From assembly GCF_036417845.1 (NCBI RefSeq), contig NC_089979.1, forward strand, positions 114,795,415 through 114,859,414: 64,000 nucleotides of DNA, read 5' to 3'. Shown piece by piece: positions 49,952 to 63,865 of this stretch (its first letter is position 1; every line of letters starts with the position of its first letter). The translations under genes were made by a program, and so were the position numbers. The stretch is from Apteryx mantelli (lineage: Eukaryota; Chordata; Aves; Apterygiformes; Apterygidae). The notes under the pieces are model-generated. The model had not been told where the DNA came from. It made no database searches and was given only the letters and a program-made list of their open reading frames with translations.

Positions 49952-51311
49952 GGACCCCTATCTTAATGTTCAGTCATGCTTTTGTTTCTGGTATATGCCT
50001 AAGCCTGGACTTGCCCATCTTTGGTTGACAGCCATGCTGGGAGTGCTAGCTATTTCCCCCCAGACTTTCCATGACACATGGATAATATATAACATTGAAG
50101 AAGCTGTAGGTTAGAGTCTAAATGTGTCAGCTTGCTCCCAACTATGCCACATATTGAACTGTTTAATGGGTGATTTTCATTGTCTTTTTTTTCACTGTAA
50201 AAAGAAACATCTCCTGCAAAAACATCTAGGGTGAAATCCAAATGCCACCAAAGCTGGTGGGAAATTTGTCTGGATTTTATTCATGAACATAATTATTTTA
50301 TAGCCAACCCTGGGCTGTCAGCTTAAAGTTAACCTACTTATACCTGTATTTATCTTGTAGTCTGTATGCACCAAAATAAATTTACCTCAGGCCATCTCTT
50401 TTTCGAGAAAATCCAAGGAGATATACCAGTCTTCATTCTGCTACCTTTTGAACAAATGGGTGTTCATAGCTTTTCAAGTTTTACATAGGAATTGCAAAAG
50501 CTGTTATTGCTATCGTGCATATGGGCAATAATAAGTTATTTTATTTAAAACAAAAATAATAAAGAAGTTCTCTCCCAGTAGGACAGGATAAATCTTTTAA
50601 GTGCTATACACAGAAGAAAATGTGCGTCAGTCTAGTGTTCTCCACTTAAAGCAACACAGCATGTTGCTCTCCCTACACAGCTTACCTCAATGGAAGACAG
50701 CAGGTTGGAAAAACATGATTTCATGCAATTTGTCAAGACAAAATTAAGTCTAATTTTTCTTAAACTAGAAATAACTTCAATCCATACTTAAAAAAATTGA
50801 GGTATAATGTTTCATTTTGAGACCAACATTTTACATACTTTAAAACTATCTATAAAGTTTAGTACAATAAGGCAGTCTAATCCACAGATCAGAACTTTCT
50901 GATCTGAAAATATATGCCTCTGGAAGCAAGACATTTCAACAGTTTCAAAACATTTTTTCAAGCAATAGATGATTTGAACCAGTGTTTTCATGCAAACAGT
51001 TTTTGTTTTGACAAACTGAGTTTCTTCTAACCCTTTCCCCTTTAAAGCTACAGATGTTCCAGGTACTTCTAGCTGGAAATTGAGATCTGAGCTTTAGAAG
51101 AAGCAACCTCTTTTAGTATGTTGGAAAACTGAGGTTATTTTTTCTATACTAGTAATTCTTTATCTCCTCTTTTTAGTCAAGGCTCAGTTCAAAGTGAAAT
51201 TAAAACAAAAATGTCATCACTGTTGCAAGTAAATAAAATGCCTCCCTATTCATGACTTTATTTTTCCTCCCCCGGTATTTCTTAATACTTTTTTCTCTTT
51301 CTTCACCCTTC

Positions 51312-51385
51312 TCCTGCCTCAAGTGGGAGACTGGACGAGAAAGGACCTCCAGAAATCCCTTCCAACCAGGATTTCTATGTTCTCT
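51312..51385 (+). mobile_element. CR1 LINE 3'-end fragment
   Basis: ctgcctcaagtgggagactg, then gacgagaaaggacctccaga and aatcccttccaacc, followed by ttctatgttct. This is the usual CR1 3' end ('ggactggacgagatgacctcc...cccttccaacc...attctatg') in plus orientation, severely 5' truncated as most CR1 copies are. It is the best clue that the genome is avian or another sauropsid. Confidence 0.8.
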
Positions 51386-51751
51386 ACTCTCACAGCTGCT
51401 CGAGACAGCATAAAATCATATGCTTTGAAACTATATGTTAAATGTTGCTCATTGATTAGAATAATGGGGGTGAGGAAATCACTGTTTCTCTCATGAGTGT
51501 AGTGGCTTTAAGACTTTCTAGAAAAGATTGTAGGTACCTATAATTAAGGTGATCTTTGTAGAAACCACAGGGTTTAAGTGTTTTAAAGTGAAACGTATCC
51601 TCTAGCTGTGGTTCAAACCCAGCTCTTTCCCTCTCCTAACTCCTGAATTATTGATTCATATTCTCTCTCTCTAGTAATGAAATATACATTGGTTCAAAGT
51701 AACAAACATTAATAGAGCTTCACCTCAGGGTATCCTCCAGCTTTTGATGGT

Positions 51752-52264
51752 TTGAGCATCCACCGAGCAGGTGGTAAACAAGGGTTCGGTTCCCCTCCAG
51801 AGGAGGAGGGAGCCGAGTCTACCCTTCCCCCCTCCAATCTGAGGGTGCTTTGGAGAAAAGGGGGAAGGAGGGAGGACACTCCAGCTGTCTTCTCATTTCC
51901 TCTCACCAGTGTTTTGTCACGTTTTGTCACCAGAATGTCATACATTTTGGTACGTTTGGAAAGTGCCTTGGAGGCAGATCCTGCAGACGAGGCGAGGGAA
52001 GAGCCAGCATCTTTGCAGTTTGTGGAAACGCTGGGTGTGGAGCTGCCTCCTGGGGCTAGTGATTTGGGCAGGCCCAGAAAACACACTTCTAGCATACGTC
52101 TACGTCAGCTTTTCAGCTTGCATTGGGACTGCATTTTCAGACTTCTCATTGCCCCCACTTCTCTCATTCATGTCACAGAGCAGTCACAAGTGAGTAGACA
52201 GGATCTGCTTCAGATTAGACTCAGCCCAAAGACGCTCTCCATGGGTGTACCTCATACACCATAA
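51752..52264 (+). other. 170-codon open frame, no known family
   Basis: Starts MSIHRAGGKQGFGSPPEEEG and ends MGVPHTP. It is acidic and Pro-rich at the start with no membrane segment, repeats or motif that I recognise. A 128-codon open frame lies opposite it (51709-52095). No splice-site or promoter evidence, and it lies about 370 bp past a CR1 fragment, so decayed repeat or chance is more likely than a gene. Confidence 0.12.
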
Positions 52265-53922
52265 CTGCTACCCAGTGTTCAGGCTGAGGGGCCACACTAG
52301 AGAGTAGCTGAAGCAATATCTTCTCCAAAAGTACAGTGACGATATCATGTCCATCTTTTTCATTCTACAGATCTGTTCCAGTTGCACTGCATGACCTGCC
52401 GATATAGCAATAGCCTTAAGTACTTTGGGAACTTTAAAAACAAGTAGAAACTGTCTTTCCCTTTAAAGCCTTTGAGCAAGGTTTTCAGGTGACTGCAGAG
52501 GCTTTTAGGCAGGGTTTAAACTTCACAGCTTCTTTGTGCTGCAAGCCTAAGCTGCTCTCACCCAGTGGTATATTTTAAGAGCTCTTCATGCTGAGTTTCT
52601 GAATCACTGTGAAGTGCTCAGTGTGCGTTCCTCAGAGTGCGTGTTCCCAACCACAGCATGCTTGTGTGTGCCAAAGCACATGCAACCATGTGGTTTGTCG
52701 CGTGAAAGGGACAAACCAGCTGCGTGCATGCTCCAAATTAGTCAGATTTCTCAATATCCTTTGATTAGAGAAGCACCCTCCCATGCAACATCCTCATGCC
52801 CTCTGCCAGTTTCAGAAATCTCTCTTGTCTTTTTTTGATCCTACCAATTACAGGACCAATTTTTTTTTTCCCCAGCAGCCAGAAAACCTACTGATCTCTC
52901 TGGTTGCTCCCTCCAGGGTCTGCTTACTCCATTTGGCTGCTTTCTTTTCCACTACCAGCTCTGCAGGTACTTCAGGGACCTGCTCCTCTCACTTCATGGT
53001 ACAATTACACTTCTACTAGCTGTTCCAGAGGCTGTTTCTTCTCCTGTCTCTTCAAAGCCTGTCCCAGTCATGCAACTTGACAGCATTTGTCATGCAGGTT
53101 ACTTTACGTAGGGCAACTGAGGAAACAATGGGCTTTGCACAGGTGGTCGGACAGCATGCAGGTGAATGCATCCAACCAGTAGGTTATGACAAACCAAGAA
53201 TCTGTGCTTCTGCTGCCTTCTATATCTGCTTCTCAGCAGCTGTTTCTGGGCGTCATTTTTTTTTAACGCACCTATTATTCACTCTGTAGTCAACTAACTA
53301 TTTACTGCTATGTTAAGTGTACACCCAAGCTCCATTGATTGCCAGCACCAGATTCTCTTCATGCTATGAGTGTCCCATCTGGCATCTGGCTGTTTCTTGC
53401 TTTCTGTGTCCTCCTTCTTTCAATACTACAAGTAGCTGGTGCAGACTTCTGGAAGTGATTTAGACAGTGAATGTGCTTCTTGTTACTCTATTACTTAACT
53501 GCTGATCACAGCCACAATAATTAGACTTCATATTTTTCACACCTTCATAACATTGCTTTATCCTACAAGCCCTTTTTCTCACAAAGCCCAAATATGCTAG
53601 TGCTATAAATTTGAGACACTGATCACTAATTACCTGCAGAGCTCTAGTCAATGGTAGATGAATCCTCCTCACCCACATTATCACCTTGCATACAGTTACA
53701 GCAGTGATCATGATGTCTTGAAATCCTTGTTCTTCATGTTATTTCAATTGTTTTGATAGAGTCATATAGAAGTCAGTTTCAGTTATGCGATCTTGGCAGA
53801 TCACATGTTCAATGTTTACATTTAAAAATCCTATACTTCTACATGTGTTGCTAGATTATATCGTTATGTTGAGCAGTAAAAGTATCAGAAGCCAACCTAG
53901 TTGATACATCACTCTAAATCTC

Positions 53923-53958
53923 AATGTCCTCATTGCTGCTAATGTCCTCATTGCTCCT
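53923..53958. repeat. 18-bp tandem duplication
   Basis: aatgtcctcattgctgct followed directly by aatgtcctcattgctcct, one mismatch. Confidence 0.95.
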
Positions 53959-56619
53959 TACAAAGTTTGTGGCTTGCAAACTATTATTCTTTCAGTAATG
54001 AATGTTCCTATGTCAAATGAAATCACCCTCTTTCTTTGCTGAAAGCAGTGCTAATCAGCCTTCACTCATAACCATGTGCAGTCTTATCATTGCCAGTGCT
54101 TTCTTAATACTTTTCTTTTTTTTTTCCCAAGAAGTGGATGTTTACTGTAAGTTTTGTGCCTGCATTGCTAGGCAACTGTATGATTATAATTTCATTTAAT
54201 TCCTCTGAAAAACAGGACAAAATATCAGTTAATGACATATCTTATCTTTTGATGAAAAATAAAAATACCAGCAAGTGGCTTTTAACATGATCCAAATGCA
54301 TATTCACCAAATGATGCAGACAAAACGTTTGCTTGTTAAAGAGAAGAAAATGGCACCAATGTGATGGTGAAGGTAGCAGCTTGCTGTTGAGAGGAGACAG
54401 AGTTTCTAAAAATGTTTTAAAAAGATGTTCCATGAGACTTAAATAATAAGAAAAAGTAGAAGCAGTGGGGAGGAAAGAGGGTGGGGTGCAGAGAGAGGGA
54501 AAAATGGTCTGTCAGGGACTGCACAAGCCAGAGAAATGCATGAACCCAGTGATCTGAGAGGAACATAGCTGCCCAGGTTTCAGCTCCCTCCTCCCCGTTG
54601 TCAATGCAACCACATCCAGCCCTTGATGGCAGAACCAGTATCTACCTTTAGGATCCTGTTAATGTTTCAAAATGCAGCATTATAAAACAGCGTTTATTAA
54701 AAAGACCAAAAAATCACTGGGAAGGAGAGAGACCCTGTTCCTAGAGGGCGCTGAAACACAGTGAATGTAGCACTACAGCATCAATGGCTGGGAAATATGG
54801 CAGGTACTGAAACAAACTGTGACAATCCTGGGCCCTAAAGACTAATTCTTACTTCATTGTGCTCAGTAAAACCACTCTGAATTTTTATTGATATAACTCA
54901 GCGCCAAACTTGATCTTATATATTTGAGCACAGGAACCAGTTGGTTCATGAGGTGACTACAGAAACTTGTGTAGTGGGCACTACCCCATATGACTGAAGT
55001 GTGTAAAAACATGAAAAAGAAAACATTGCCCTTGGAGGGACAAATTTGAATGCAGATTTGCTATTGCTGTGAGACAAATTTTCATGGCAAAACCGCCCCA
55101 CAGAGATAAAAGTCCATTACAGAGAACAAATGAAGGTAATTAGTGATCTAGCGTAGGAATACAGACATGTTACAACTGTCTCAATTAATCTTTTTATAGA
55201 AATTCATTGACTTGATGGCGTTGCCCAAGGGAGGCATCTTCTACAGACTTCAGGATCTTTCTTCTGTTAGAACTAAGAAAGTTAAGACAAAATTCAGTGC
55301 CAAGAAATCTGCAAGAAAATATCTCTATGATTTGATTATTAGTACAGACACTGGTCTTCCCATAAATCACTTCACCTTAAGGTTGCTGAAGGTCTTCCTT
55401 GTAGGAAGTGGAGAGCAGATTGCTGGGAAGCTGTTCTGATTTGAAAAGCTGTACTTGTCCTCTCAGCTGTAGTTTAGTTGTTTTTTTCTCTGATGAGAAC
55501 AGTCCTATTAAGTTGAAGGGGGTGATCCATGACTTTTTGATGGAGTCGACAGCCTGTGTTGCTTATTGAAATTTCACCCCTCTCCCCCTTTTTATAGCGT
55601 TTATAGAATGATTTCATTTTAAAGAGGCAAGTTTGTTCTGTTTCATTTATAGCCCCAGATTGCATGAGGGACGGCAGCAGCATGTTTTGTAATGCAGGAC
55701 AGAGGGCACGAGTTCCTTGTCAAGATTCAGCATGTCACTTGGTAATCTCCTGGGGATTCCACCGTGTGCATTGTCATCACAACCTGTGCCTGAGGAACAC
55801 ATCACCCAAGGGCAACAGTTTGTAAACGCCTGCCTGCAGGGGAGTGCTAGACCCTTACAAACAAAAATGGCACCAGCAGTAGGGTCCTGCCTCTGCAGCA
55901 TCTGTGATTTTTGAAGGGATGGGGCAGCTTTTGTCAGACAAATTCTCGTTCAGCAACAGCCGCTGCCTTTCTGCTGTTTATGCTTTATATCGTTGCTCAA
56001 TGTTCTGTTACCTAATAATGTTCTCTCAGAGATAGTGCTGTGAATTTGCTTTTAAGTTATTAAAACCACTAGCTGGGAAGTGCAAGGAATTTAAAAGCAA
56101 GTATACTGAGAACTCCTGAAGCGGCAGGTTGGCACCCGCGGGGGCTGCTGCGGTCCGGGCCAGGCTGGACTTAATTCTTTTAAAAGGGCTGATGTGGAGC
56201 AGCTGGGGCTGCTCGTAGTTCCTGTGAGGAGCCCGGGCCTCCGCTGGGGAACCCCTGGTGAAGGGGCAAAAGCACTGTCCAAAATTCATGGTGCAGTCAG
56301 CTTTCCTGGGGAATCTGGCAACATTTGCAGTTTGCAAGACTCTGCTCTGCTGTGGTGCCTGTGTGAAGGAGCACTTCTGCCATGAGTGCTAATAATGTGT
56401 ACTATGCTGCTTTTATGTATTTTCTCCTTCAGGCGCACAAGCTTGGAGTGGAACACAAAATGTAATAGTTAATACAAAATCCACTTGAAAATCTTCAAGA
56501 GGGAACCTGTTCAGTTCTTCTGCTGAAGCTACACAGAATTTTTCAATGGTAGAATTGATGCTTTTTTCTCTTTCTGGCTCATAGGATATGACAAGAAGTT
56601 TTGTTGCAATAGGTGAGCA

Positions 56620-56638
56620 TTTTATTTATTTATTTATT
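56620..56638. repeat. (TTTA)n microsatellite
   Basis: Nearly five units, followed by a second short ttattgca duplication. Confidence 0.9.
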
Positions 56639-57919
56639 GCATTTATTGCATCTCTGCTCTCAGTCCCCCCAGGATTAGGCAGGCTCTGTTATGCTGGATG
56701 CTATAAAGGCAAAAGGGAAGATAATCCCTCCGTCCTCACTCCAGAGCTCATCCAGGTTAAAACGTGAAGGGCTTAGAAAAGCTTTTAATACACAATTTTA
56801 ACCTCTTAACGAACAGTGCTCACAAGGGAGCTGGAGAACAGGTCCTTGAGAGTTCAAATTCAAGGTGAGCTGTAACTGCGAGGGGTGTTAAGGTTTTGTT
56901 TAGTTTGCATTTATTAATAAATCTCCTCTTAACATCCCTTCCCACCCCTACCCACGCTGTGGGAATAGAACGGGAAGGTCACAGAGGGCTGGAATGAACC
57001 AGGTGTGCTGCAGAGGGTCCTGGGAAGACAAGGCAAAACAACCAGAATAACAGCAGCACACCAAATGCAGTAACGAGTGAGCAAGAAGATGATCTGGCTT
57101 ATGATACGCAGTCATCCACGTCAGCAAAAGTTTTGGTCATTCAGAGAGCTGCTTCCTTCAGCAAAGATGTGCTGCCCATCTCAGGCAAACAGGATTATGG
57201 TGTGGAATGAAGAACTGTTTTCTTGTAAAATCAGGATGTTTATCATGAGCCCGTCAGGACTGGAAAGGCAAAGGATTTCCAACCAAACGCCCCCCTCTCC
57301 AGACCTCTCCTAATTCCAGTATGGGGATTGTGCAAGGAAAGATGAATTTAATGGTAATTCTGAGAGTTAGAACAACATTTCTGCTTCCCTTCTTGTGTTA
57401 CTTCCAAGCAGGTGAGGACGTGGCCTGTCTATTTGGTCAGACATCATTTTGCAGTGTGTAGCTGTTCAGTTCTACATAGAGGGAAAAATTATTTTTAGTT
57501 GGACCATGCAAAGGTTCAGCTGAACGTAGTTTCAAACTGAGGCTTGATCAGTGGACAAATTGCAAAACCCATTTGCACAACAGGTAGTGGCAAACGCTAT
57601 AGCACTGCATAAACTATTGTTAAGGATCCTGTTGTATTTGTTCCTTTCAGAGTGGCTATAGGTGTAGAAATAGGAATCAAGCGTCTCTAGCTGTACAAAC
57701 ATATGACTTCTTATGCATGCCTGAATTTGTAAGTCAAAGTTAAGCAAGAACAACTGCTTGCATAATTATTTAGCTGTTGGGGCAGTATAATTTAAACTGA
57801 ACCCATTAATATAACCCTCCTTCTCTCCTTCAGGATGAGCAGAGCAGGTACAAAGAATAAAAGCAGCAGAGGGAAAAAATCCTCCATACAGGAGACTGAA
57901 CTCAGTTAGTATAAATGCA

Positions 57920-57949
57920 GATGATCAGCTCCTATGGATCAGCTCCTCT
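57920..57949. repeat. Short tandem duplication
   Basis: gatcagctcctatg is followed directly by gatcagctcctctc. Confidence 0.85.
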
Positions 57950-60900
57950 CACCTACGCACCAGAAAACAAGCACATACCTTTTAAAGGACACAGAAATTA
58001 GGTAGTTTGTACTTCATTGCCTCTTCATTTATTTCAAGTGATGTCTATAACTAGTATTATCAAAAAGAAATATACCTTCTAAGATATCAGGCAGCAAAGA
58101 ATTCCATTTTAATTCTGTCCTTCCCCACATCTTCTACATAGTTTCTTTTATTATTTCCTCTGTATTGCCCTTGTTGAGCCTGTTGGGCAACGCTTTACCT
58201 TGAGTATTTTAAGGACTGCATATCTATACCTTGGTCACAACAGCAGCTGCATGATTTTTCTCATATAAAAATTGTTGACTATCCTGGGAATAATTTCTGT
58301 TGGTGTAATTCAGGCATGCTGGGTATTATAGTCACTGAATACCTGTGCTTCCTGTAATACTGTCCCACTAGGCTCAGATATTGTTGATGTATATACTTTA
58401 ATCTAAGTATGGATGGTAAGAATAAAGCCTTCTTTTCTGCCTCACGTCAAACTGTAAATCAGATTCCCATGATGCTCAAGCAGTGATATTGGAAGCTGCA
58501 GCTCGACTTTATCTAACTGTAAGCTTGCAGTTACAAAACACTAGGACAGTCTTCGTTCTGATTTTTGTACCTGCTCTGTCTCCTCTGGCGTTTGCTGATA
58601 ACATGAACAAAAGCATACTGGTGAAATTCTTTGGAGAATTGCCTTGTAAAAACAATGATGTGTAGAAAAGGTAGCATATGCAAATGTCTGCTGAGCTGCT
58701 TTCCATCATTACATATATTGCAATACTAGAACAAGATGAAGATCTCACAACATATGGTCTGGATCTCAGTCTTATAAGTGAGCTGAACTTGGCCAATATG
58801 GTCTTCTGAGCTTTTGGTCTCATTAGAACAACTAAGTCTCAGTAATGCCACATGTGATATCTTTGATGTGAATTCCATAAATCCTGTTAAACCTTTATAA
58901 GCCAAGTGGTATCCAGCTATGCAATGGAATTAAAAGAAGTAACTCTCTATAGAGAACCTTTGATACATGTGAATGTGAGTTGCACAAATCAGCAGGTTAT
59001 GAAGTACTGCATGAAATTGCTAGGTGTTTTGTCCTACAGCCATTTGGAAAGATGGGGAAAAGAGCAAGTTCGTTTTATTATTGGTGACACAAAGGCATTC
59101 TGGCTTTGGGTATTAAATAAATGCCACTGTTTAAATATACTAGAAGGGAATAGTAAAAAACCTGACCTTTTAAATATAGCTAAAGTTTTCAATGCTTCTT
59201 AATACCTGCAAAGGTTCTTTCCAGTATAATTTCCATTAGATTGCAATTAGAAATGCTGCAGTACAGATGCTGGAGTAAAAGGTGTTAATGATGTATTTGT
59301 ATGCCTAACGTCAAAAGTTTAAAGTCATGTCTTTTAACGGTAGATAATGAGATTCTACATGATGATTCTGAGTAAAGTGTAGTCATTATGGTCAAATGGC
59401 TGGCAGCACTGTGAAATACATCCTGCTCATGCATCCTCTCTCTTATGTTTATCACCAGCATGCAGAGAAGCTAAGCAGAAAAGTCCATACACCTGCCCTC
59501 GTTTATCAGCAGAAGTCACCCTCATGTAGAATAACTCTGTAATGTAAGTGTCCCCTCTGTCGGATGACAATTCTGCTTGTACTTTCAGCAGAGAATCAAA
59601 AGGAATCTATATAATTTAGACGCAGCATGTTTTCCAAGCATTTCAGAAAGAAATCCACTTCCCCCTTTGTGCTGAAATGTTGGACCCAAAGGATTATACA
59701 GCTTGGCTGTGAGCACTTTTTATTAAAAACAAAAACAAATACAACAAAACTGTCATTTGGATTTGAACATCTAACATAGGCTGAAGGTAGAAAAGCCATA
59801 ATCAGTCCTTCAGGACAGCAGAACAATTGCATAGCTGTCAAAACAAGATTTAAGCCTTCCTATAAACTGGCATAAATTGACACAGCATAAAAAAGACTGC
59901 TACTGATGTAAAAAATACATAGTTCATTCTGTTGGCTGCTGCGTATATCTGCAAAGCATATGTACTGCTACCACCAGGTCATAGAAAAGGTTATTAAAAT
60001 ATCAGCCATCCTAATATCCAGTTTTGCTCTGTGGCCCCAAAGAAAGCCTCGACTTCACCTTTTGCCCTTCACGTTTCCCCATACCTCTCTGCATGTACTG
60101 AATGTGACACAGCTGTTCTTCTTGCACACAGTCTTGGCCAAAAAATGGGTTGTTATGAAGAATGTAATTTACAAAAAGATGCTGTAAACAGGAGCAACAT
60201 TTTGCTAGCCAGAGTTAATGACTCACCAAGTTTCCCACCAGCCTAAGAGTATTGGGATGAGATGTTATTTTTGGTTTGAGGGCTAAGTCAGCAAGCAGCT
60301 TGTGCCACTGTTGCAATCCCAGCCTGAGCTGAAACCATGGCATGCTAAAAATGTGAAGGAAATCAGTCTTTTCAAAATGTCCAGCTTCTGTTCCTGACCA
60401 AAAAGGGCTGGGTATGTTCAAGATGAATATCCAGAGTGTTGGATTCTCACCAAAGTTAATTTGTTGAGCTGATGAGATTAAAGAGTGTAAATGAAGAACT
60501 CTCATTTAAAAACTAAAATCAATTTACTTGCACCTTTTCTACATCCTCTTTCAGTCTGTATGCCAGTAAAATTCTGAAATTAGAATGTTTTCTGAAATAG
60601 TAAATGCATATGAACTCTCATATTTATTAACAATTCACCCTAGAAACCTAACTGTGGGAAAAGCTTCATCCAGAGCAAACTGAGTTTCTCCAGTTCTGGA
60701 GCAATGAAAAGGCAACCAGTAAGGGATGTGAACATTTTTACAGTCTCCTAAGAGAAATAGGTAACTTAAGCCACTAACTGCATAATTTCAGCAAGTTGAT
60801 GAATTTATAAAGTCATTACCTTTTTGAGAACAGTTCTGCAAAGTATAAAAGATGAGTTGTGGAAACATTGTTTGCTAAAACAGCTAACCTGCCAAAGCAC

Positions 60901-63791
60901 TTATTTAAAAATATATTTGGTATACTAATGAGTGGTGTATAAGGATTTGGCAATATGATTGGAAATGCATAAAGCTATCTAGCAAGAGTAGGTAGTCAAT
61001 TTAGCTGTGACATTTCAGGATGATCAGATTAGTGCTGAGCAAGAGCAAAATATTTTGTTTGTGACATTGTCTATCTATACACAATAAAGCCCAACAGAAG
61101 AACTCAAAATCATTTCCTTTTTCAGATCTTACACTGGCATTTTAAAACACCTAAGTGAAGCACAAAGTTAATTAAAAATGTATCTGTAAGGAATATGGTT
61201 TTGAAAGCATTGCTTTGTTTTTTAGATAGATCCAGCTGAATCAATTTTCTCCAGTCTATTTGCATTAACTGTGTAGAGTGTTCACAGAAATGCAATTGTG
61301 TATTGTAATTTCACCTTGATCACAGTCATTTTCTTTCTGGTGTTATCCAAGCAGTCTTCTAGAAAATACAGTAGTAATGGTATGCAGCAGTGGATACTGA
61401 ACTGCTTGCAAACCGCTCAGGCAGCTCATAAAAACATTATTAAAAGGCAAATGCCCTTTGTGCTCATAACTTCTACACTATGCAAGCTGAAATGCCTTAA
61501 TACTTCTAATGCATTGTAATATATTGAAATGTGCTCTGTTTGCATCAATACTGGAGCTTTCTGGCTGGCAGCTTTGTGCTCTCCTGTCCCTCACCAATTT
61601 GGTCTGACTCTGATTCTCCCTCCAGCTCAAGACATTGGACGTCTGAGCAGGGTTTGCTGAGAAGCTCAAAGAGCGGCAGGTGGCCCATACCCTTGACTCT
61701 GGCCAAGCTGCTAGCATGAGTCTGTCCCCAGTAGTGCTGCTGCCCTGGGAGAGCTATGGAGACCCTCTGCCACGGAGAGAAAGAGCGTGTGAGCTTTCTA
61801 TAGACTGCTGGCAAAATATGTGCTGTGAGCGCTTCACTTGGTGAAATACTGATGGAGCTATTTCAAAGATATCCTTGCTGTTCACTGAGGAAGCGGCATA
61901 TTGCTTTTATTTCTGGATGCAGTAAAAAGCCTTCATCCATGCTCCCCGAGGTCATCCCCTGCTCTGCTGTGTCTATGTTCATTATGTTCAGACGTGCAAG
62001 TTCACTCCTTTACCTAAGCATTGGGAGTTCATCTGAGGACATGATTCTCTCAGAGTCAGGTCCTATGCAGGTAGCCTGCAGCTTTCCCGGTGTAGAGGAG
62101 AGCAGTGACGCTCACCACAGCTTTTAGCAGCTGAATGAGTATCGTCAAATCTCATAGCCTGATGGGGACTCTTTTCTCACTGCATCTGTCCTGGCTTCAT
62201 TCTATGTTTTTCCTCATTGTAGCTTTTGTTTGCTGTAAAGTTGACTTGTTAGGTCAAAGCGAGCACTTGACCGTGACCCTTAGCACTCTGAGATAGGCAC
62301 AGGTGTTGTGCTTGTAGGCAACCACTTCCTACAGCCAAAGGAGCTTCTCGTCTGAAAGCTTTCATGTTTGCTACCACAAAGACTGGTTGCTGGACATATG
62401 ATGCTGCTTCAGAATATGAAACTTGCATCATTTTTCAGGCTGGTTTGTTGCACCGGGTGAATGTCAATGCTTGATTTCCCATGTGCAGAAGATCTGAGCT
62501 CAGTTCTTGAAATATACAGCTTTCAGGAGAAAACAATTTTCTACTTGGAGGTTTGCAGCATTAAGAAAGTGGATGCTGGAAATTTTAGTGAGCCATGACT
62601 TGATGCATTTACCCCAATGAAATGTCTAATTTAAATCATGTTATATTAGTACTATCTGCTGGTCTAGGATTTGCAGTGCAGGTGCTCAAGTCCTGCCTTG
62701 GTGAAGTTACTTCCATCTCTTAATAAACTGGGAATTTGTCTTCATTTGTCTATCTATCTTGCCTATTTCTGTCATAAGCTAAGCATTAACTTTATGGTGT
62801 CTATGGGGTCCAGGTTTTGTAGCCCCAGAAGTTTTTCCATAGACCACAGTTATAAAATATGCAGACTATGACAGAATATCTAAGACCTTCATGCAGAAAA
62901 CATGGACCAATCTAGCCAATATGAAATTGTCAATATATTATTTATTTTTTCAGGCAGCCTCAAGATTTTTATTCCAAACAGTGATTTCTCTATTTGTATG
63001 TGACCAGCAAATACCTTCCCTTTGGTAGTCAGTAAACTGTGTTGCCTTCTCTTTTCCTCCTCTCCATTGCTCCATCCCCCATCTCCCGCTCCCAAGTCCA
63101 AATGTTGCTATTTGATGATTTATTCATTTTGATCTAGATAGGGAAAAGTGTTCATCCCATAAAGAGCGCTTGCAAGTTTTTTTTAAAGGTGCAGTTTACA
63201 TCTCTGCCTTGCCTAGAATTAAGTAGTGCATGACGAGCTAAACTGAATTTAAGCACACTAGTTACTCCGTGCTATCTCCTTTGGGGATAGTGTGTGCTTA
63301 CAGCTTGAGAATGCAGTATGTGTTTTTAATATCATTGCTGACTGAAAATTCGTATTTTAGGTAGCATACTCTAACATTCCCCACAGACATAGTGTAAAAA
63401 ACTTTCCTGCTGATTTCCGTCAGCCACCCTGTTTGCTCAAAAGCCACAGAAGATGACCAACTTTGAACCTCAGTCCCATGCAGTCTAGAACAAGATCCCT
63501 ATTATCGCAGATGCCACATGCACACACAACTTACAATTTCTGTTCCAAGAAGTTATTGCTGTAGAAGATACAAAAGTGCTTTTGAGAAGTACCTGAAGGG
63601 GACAAAAGGTATGACATACAATCTGTAGAATAATAGTCTCTGTCCTGCTCTGTTTTGAACAAACCCAGTTGGCTTACTTACTGCGCAGAAAGCAAACCGG
63701 GCATTTGGGAGGGACTTTACAAAAACCATGTATGTGTTTTGTGTGGGGCTGCTATTCCTGTTAACTTACCAAAATACCAGTACCAGTTTAC

Positions 63792-63865
63792 CTGTGTGGG
63801 GAGACTTTGAGACAGTCTTCGTTTACAGTCACGTTGCCAACCGGACTCATGACTGACTTGCTCAT
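63792..63865 (-). other. Exon-like frame with ATG and donor, unassigned
   Basis: On the minus strand an ATG (63863-63865) opens 24 codons, MSKSVMSPVGNVTVNEDCLK then VSPH, ending at a good donor (cacacag|gtaaac). The peptide has an N-glycosylation sequon (NVT) and one Cys, as expected of a GPCR N-terminus. It would suit NPSR1 exon 1, but then exon 2 should lie between here and exon 3 and I could not find it. It may be chance. Confidence 0.15.
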
